From Nitrososphaerota archaeon (GTDB lineage Archaea; Thermoproteota; Nitrososphaeria; Nitrososphaerales; JACPRH01), in assembly GCA_029460375.1 (NCBI GenBank), contig JARPAQ010000018.1:1-6216 (forward strand): 6,216 nucleotides of DNA. Direction: 5' to 3'. This document shows, in pieces, positions 4,958 through 6,216 of this stretch. The position numbers and the translations under genes were made by a program. Each line of letters begins with the position of its first letter. The stretch's first letter is position 1. Under the pieces are notes generated by a model, which saw nothing but the letters and a program-made list of their open reading frames with translations, was not told the origin of the DNA and searched no databases.

Positions 4958-5965
4958 TCAATCTTCAAAAATAAACTCAGATATGGCTGTCTGACCGCTC
5001 TTCAAAGGTCTAGCATCAAATCCAATACTCTTAAGGTGCGACGCGAACTCTCCGGCGAAACCGTGAACCGTATAGACTTTATGCGGATTGCACCGTCTAA
5101 CCATATCGACAAGATCGTTAAAGTCACAGTGGTCGCTTAAGGAGAATGCGTGATCCACATTCATCATGTACTTGTAGCGCGGGTTAACACTCCAACCTGA
5201 AAACGCGACAGTGACAGCTCCATACTTTTTCTTTAAGCTGGCCACAAATCTGCTACGCCCGCTGTTCATAGGTGTGATAAGTATCCATGGTTTCTTCTGA
5301 AGAAGCCCTTCCTCTTTGGCTGCAGTGTATGATTTCAGGTCGCTTCGTATATCTACACCGAGCTCTATGTGTGCCCTGTTCATAGTGAGGACAGATTTTT
5401 CAACGTATATTGGATCCCAGCTTGAAAAGAGGTATGAAAGTATCTGCGCCTTCCCTAACGCATAACCCATAAGCACGATAGGTATCCCTCTTGAGAAGAG
5501 ATCGGATATGAGCTGGTTGACTTTCTCTAGGGTTTCTGCGACAGGTGGGAAGATATAGTCTCTCCTTCCGAAGGTGCTTTCAACAACAAGTGTGTTGCAT
5601 TCTACAGGCCCACATCCCGCCATGAATGCCCGAGGTCTTACCGCAAAATCGCCTGTATAAAATAACTCCCGCCCAATCAGGAGTCCACGCGAACCTAGGA
5701 TATGACCCGAGTCTATCAGTCGGAAATCTTCAGGCATCTCTTTAGCGAGCTTAAGGCTGTAACCCCGTTTCTCCGCAAGAAAGGCTGTCTCCTCGGATGC
5801 CAAAATATTTCCAGACGCGTCTGTTCCCTTCATATGGTCTATATGGGCGTGTGATATGAATTTGTAGTCCGCCTTTGATGTTCGAGCGGGGTCTAAGTCT
5901 ACTCTTATGCCATTGTAATGAATGCTTATACCGTTCTGTGCAGTGACAATGATTCTACCAGTCAA
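4958..5965 (-). CDS. MBL-fold exonuclease-like protein, SNM1/ligase-associated type
   Basis: This 335-residue protein is a second, distinct MBL nuclease. It opens with the strand-turn DLDPARTSKAD (23-33), typical of this group, then the HAHIDH zinc site (39-44), GHILGSRG (87-94) with His88, YTGDFAVRPRAF (103-114) with Asp106, and ESTFG (129-133) with motif A Glu129. ALGKAQ (169-174), AFSGW (254-258), SLSDHCDF (275-282, His279) and VHGF (300-303, His301) complete the set. The pattern matches COG1236 proteins and the bacterial ligase-associated DNA exonucleases, close to SNM1/Pso2. Archaeal members are often annotated as mRNA 3'-processing factors, so the substrate (DNA or RNA) is unresolved. 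Its short cap between about 145 and 270 sets it apart from the aCPSF2-like protein. The start is TTG 5965-5963, chosen because AGGAGA lies 5 nt upstream. All metal ligands are present. Confidence 0.87.
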   Translation of the reverse strand: MTGRIIVTAQNGISIHYNGIRVDLDPARTSKADYKFISHAHIDHMKGTDASGNILASEETAFLAEKRGYSLKLAKEMPEDFRLIDSGHILGSRGLLIGRELFYTGDFAVRPRAFMAGCGPVECNTLVVESTFGRRDYIFPPVAETLEKVNQLISDLFSRGIPIVLMGYALGKAQILSYLFSSWDPIYVEKSVLTMNRAHIELGVDIRSDLKSYTAAKEEGLLQKKPWILITPMNSGRSRFVASLKKKYGAVTVAFSGWSVNPRYKYMMNVDHAFSLSDHCDFNDLVDMVRRCNPHKVYTVHGFAGEFASHLKSIGFDARPLKSGQTAISEFIFED

Positions 5966-5970
5966 AAAGA

Positions 5971-5976
5971 TCTCCT
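5971..5976 (-). promoter_or_regulatory. Ribosome binding site that fixes the TTG start of the SNM1-like gene
   Basis: AGGAGA (5976-5971) on the minus strand matches the archaeal Shine-Dalgarno core and lies 5 nt before TTG 5965. It is the clearest ribosome site in the window. Confidence 0.65.
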
Positions 5977-6006
5977 AGGCATTAAACAGGGGCTATGAAC
6001 CACACG

Positions 6007-6013
6007 ATTATAA
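6007..6013 (-). promoter_or_regulatory. TATA box of the SNM1-like nuclease gene
   Basis: TTATAAT at 6013-6007 on the minus strand, preceded by an A-rich CAAAATC stretch, would start transcription near 5985. That leaves a roughly 20-nt leader containing the AGGAGA site before TTG 5965. The three positions are mutually consistent. Confidence 0.55.
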
Positions 6014-6073
6014 GATTTTGGAGCAAGTATCAGTATCTCCTTTTCTCCACTTGCCCTCTTTTTCCTTACAAAA

Positions 6074-6080
6074 CTTAAAT
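6074..6080 (+). promoter_or_regulatory. Weak TATA-like box before the SDR gene
   Basis: CTTAAAT (6074-6080) on the plus strand would initiate near 6102, about 30 nt before ATG 6132. GTGA (6119-6122) could pair with the 16S rRNA tail. Both signals are short. Confidence 0.3.
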
Positions 6081-6131
6081 CCATCCATAGAATCGATCCT
6101 GCTGTTACGCCAATAAATGTGAGTTTATGAT

Positions 6132-6216
6132 ATGTCAGACACTGACAAACCCATGAATGGCAAAATCTGTATGGTGACAGGTGCCACCTCAGGCATAGGT
6201 GAGGTGACAGCTCAAG
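6132..6216 (+). CDS. Short-chain dehydrogenase/reductase (SDR), N-terminal fragment cut at the right edge
   Basis: Only 28 codons from ATG 6132-6134 are inside the window. They contain the first beta strand KICMVTG (11-17) and the SDR nucleotide-binding loop TGATSGIG (16-23), which has the GxxxGxG spacing, followed by the start of helix alpha-B. This identifies an NAD(P)-dependent SDR with a Rossmann fold; the YxxxK active site and substrate determinants lie outside. The extension before the strand is short, so Met8 (6153) is an alternative start. It is divergent from the SNM1-like gene across 166 bp and appears functionally unrelated to the RNA-related genes. Confidence 0.9.
   Translation, partial: MSDTDKPMNGKICMVTGATSGIGEVTAQ

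Noticed and set aside
1..6216. CRISPR array or long tandem repeats
   Set aside because: No regularly spaced repeats of 20 bases or more were seen on either strand.

Overview
The window looks archaeal. Its genes belong to archaeal families: a TgtA-type tRNA-guanine(15) transglycosylase, a PAC2-family proteasome-assembly protein, an Sm-like protein with an extra C-terminal domain, and two different MBL/beta-CASP nuclease-like proteins. AT-rich boxes sit about 25 nt before the expected transcript starts, and leaders are short. I cannot place it precisely. A TACK-type lineage (Thaumarchaeota, Bathyarchaeota or Aigarchaeota) is my guess, based on the augmented Sm protein and a TgtA with no PUA tail.

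Layout, left to right. Positions 1-438 (minus strand) carry a small two-gene cassette: a 46-residue, highly charged protein followed 6 bp later by a GNAT-type N-acetyltransferase that runs off the left edge, arranged like a toxin-antitoxin pair. Positions 439-767 have no gene I can support, only a promoter-like box and a possible IS6-type insertion-sequence end. This left arm is clearly more AT-rich than the rest. Positions 768-2021 (minus) encode a 417-residue aCPSF2-like nuclease. Divergent from it, 2092-2802 (plus) encodes a PAC2 protein ending in an HbYX-like tail. It converges, with a 5-bp gap, on tgtA (2808-4388, minus). Upstream of tgtA on the same strand are an Sm-like gene (4473-4886) and a second MBL-fold nuclease-like gene of the SNM1/ligase-associated type (4958-5965). 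A short-chain dehydrogenase/reductase gene starts at 6132 (plus) and is cut by the right edge.

Most of the conserved part (768-5965) concerns RNA or nucleic-acid handling: two metallo-nucleases, a tRNA base-exchange enzyme and an Sm-like protein, plus a proteasome assembly factor. The minus-strand run of SNM1-like nuclease, Sm-like protein and tgtA has 71- and 84-bp gaps that contain promoter-like boxes, so the genes may be transcribed separately rather than as one tight operon. I found no CRISPR array, tRNA, rRNA or complete mobile element, and I see no clearly new multi-gene system. The points most worth a second look are the toxin-antitoxin-like pair at a composition boundary, the HbYX tail, the changed RNA-pocket residues in the Sm-like protein, the changed ArcS-type motif in TgtA, and a terminator hairpin whose T-tract doubles as a TATA box.
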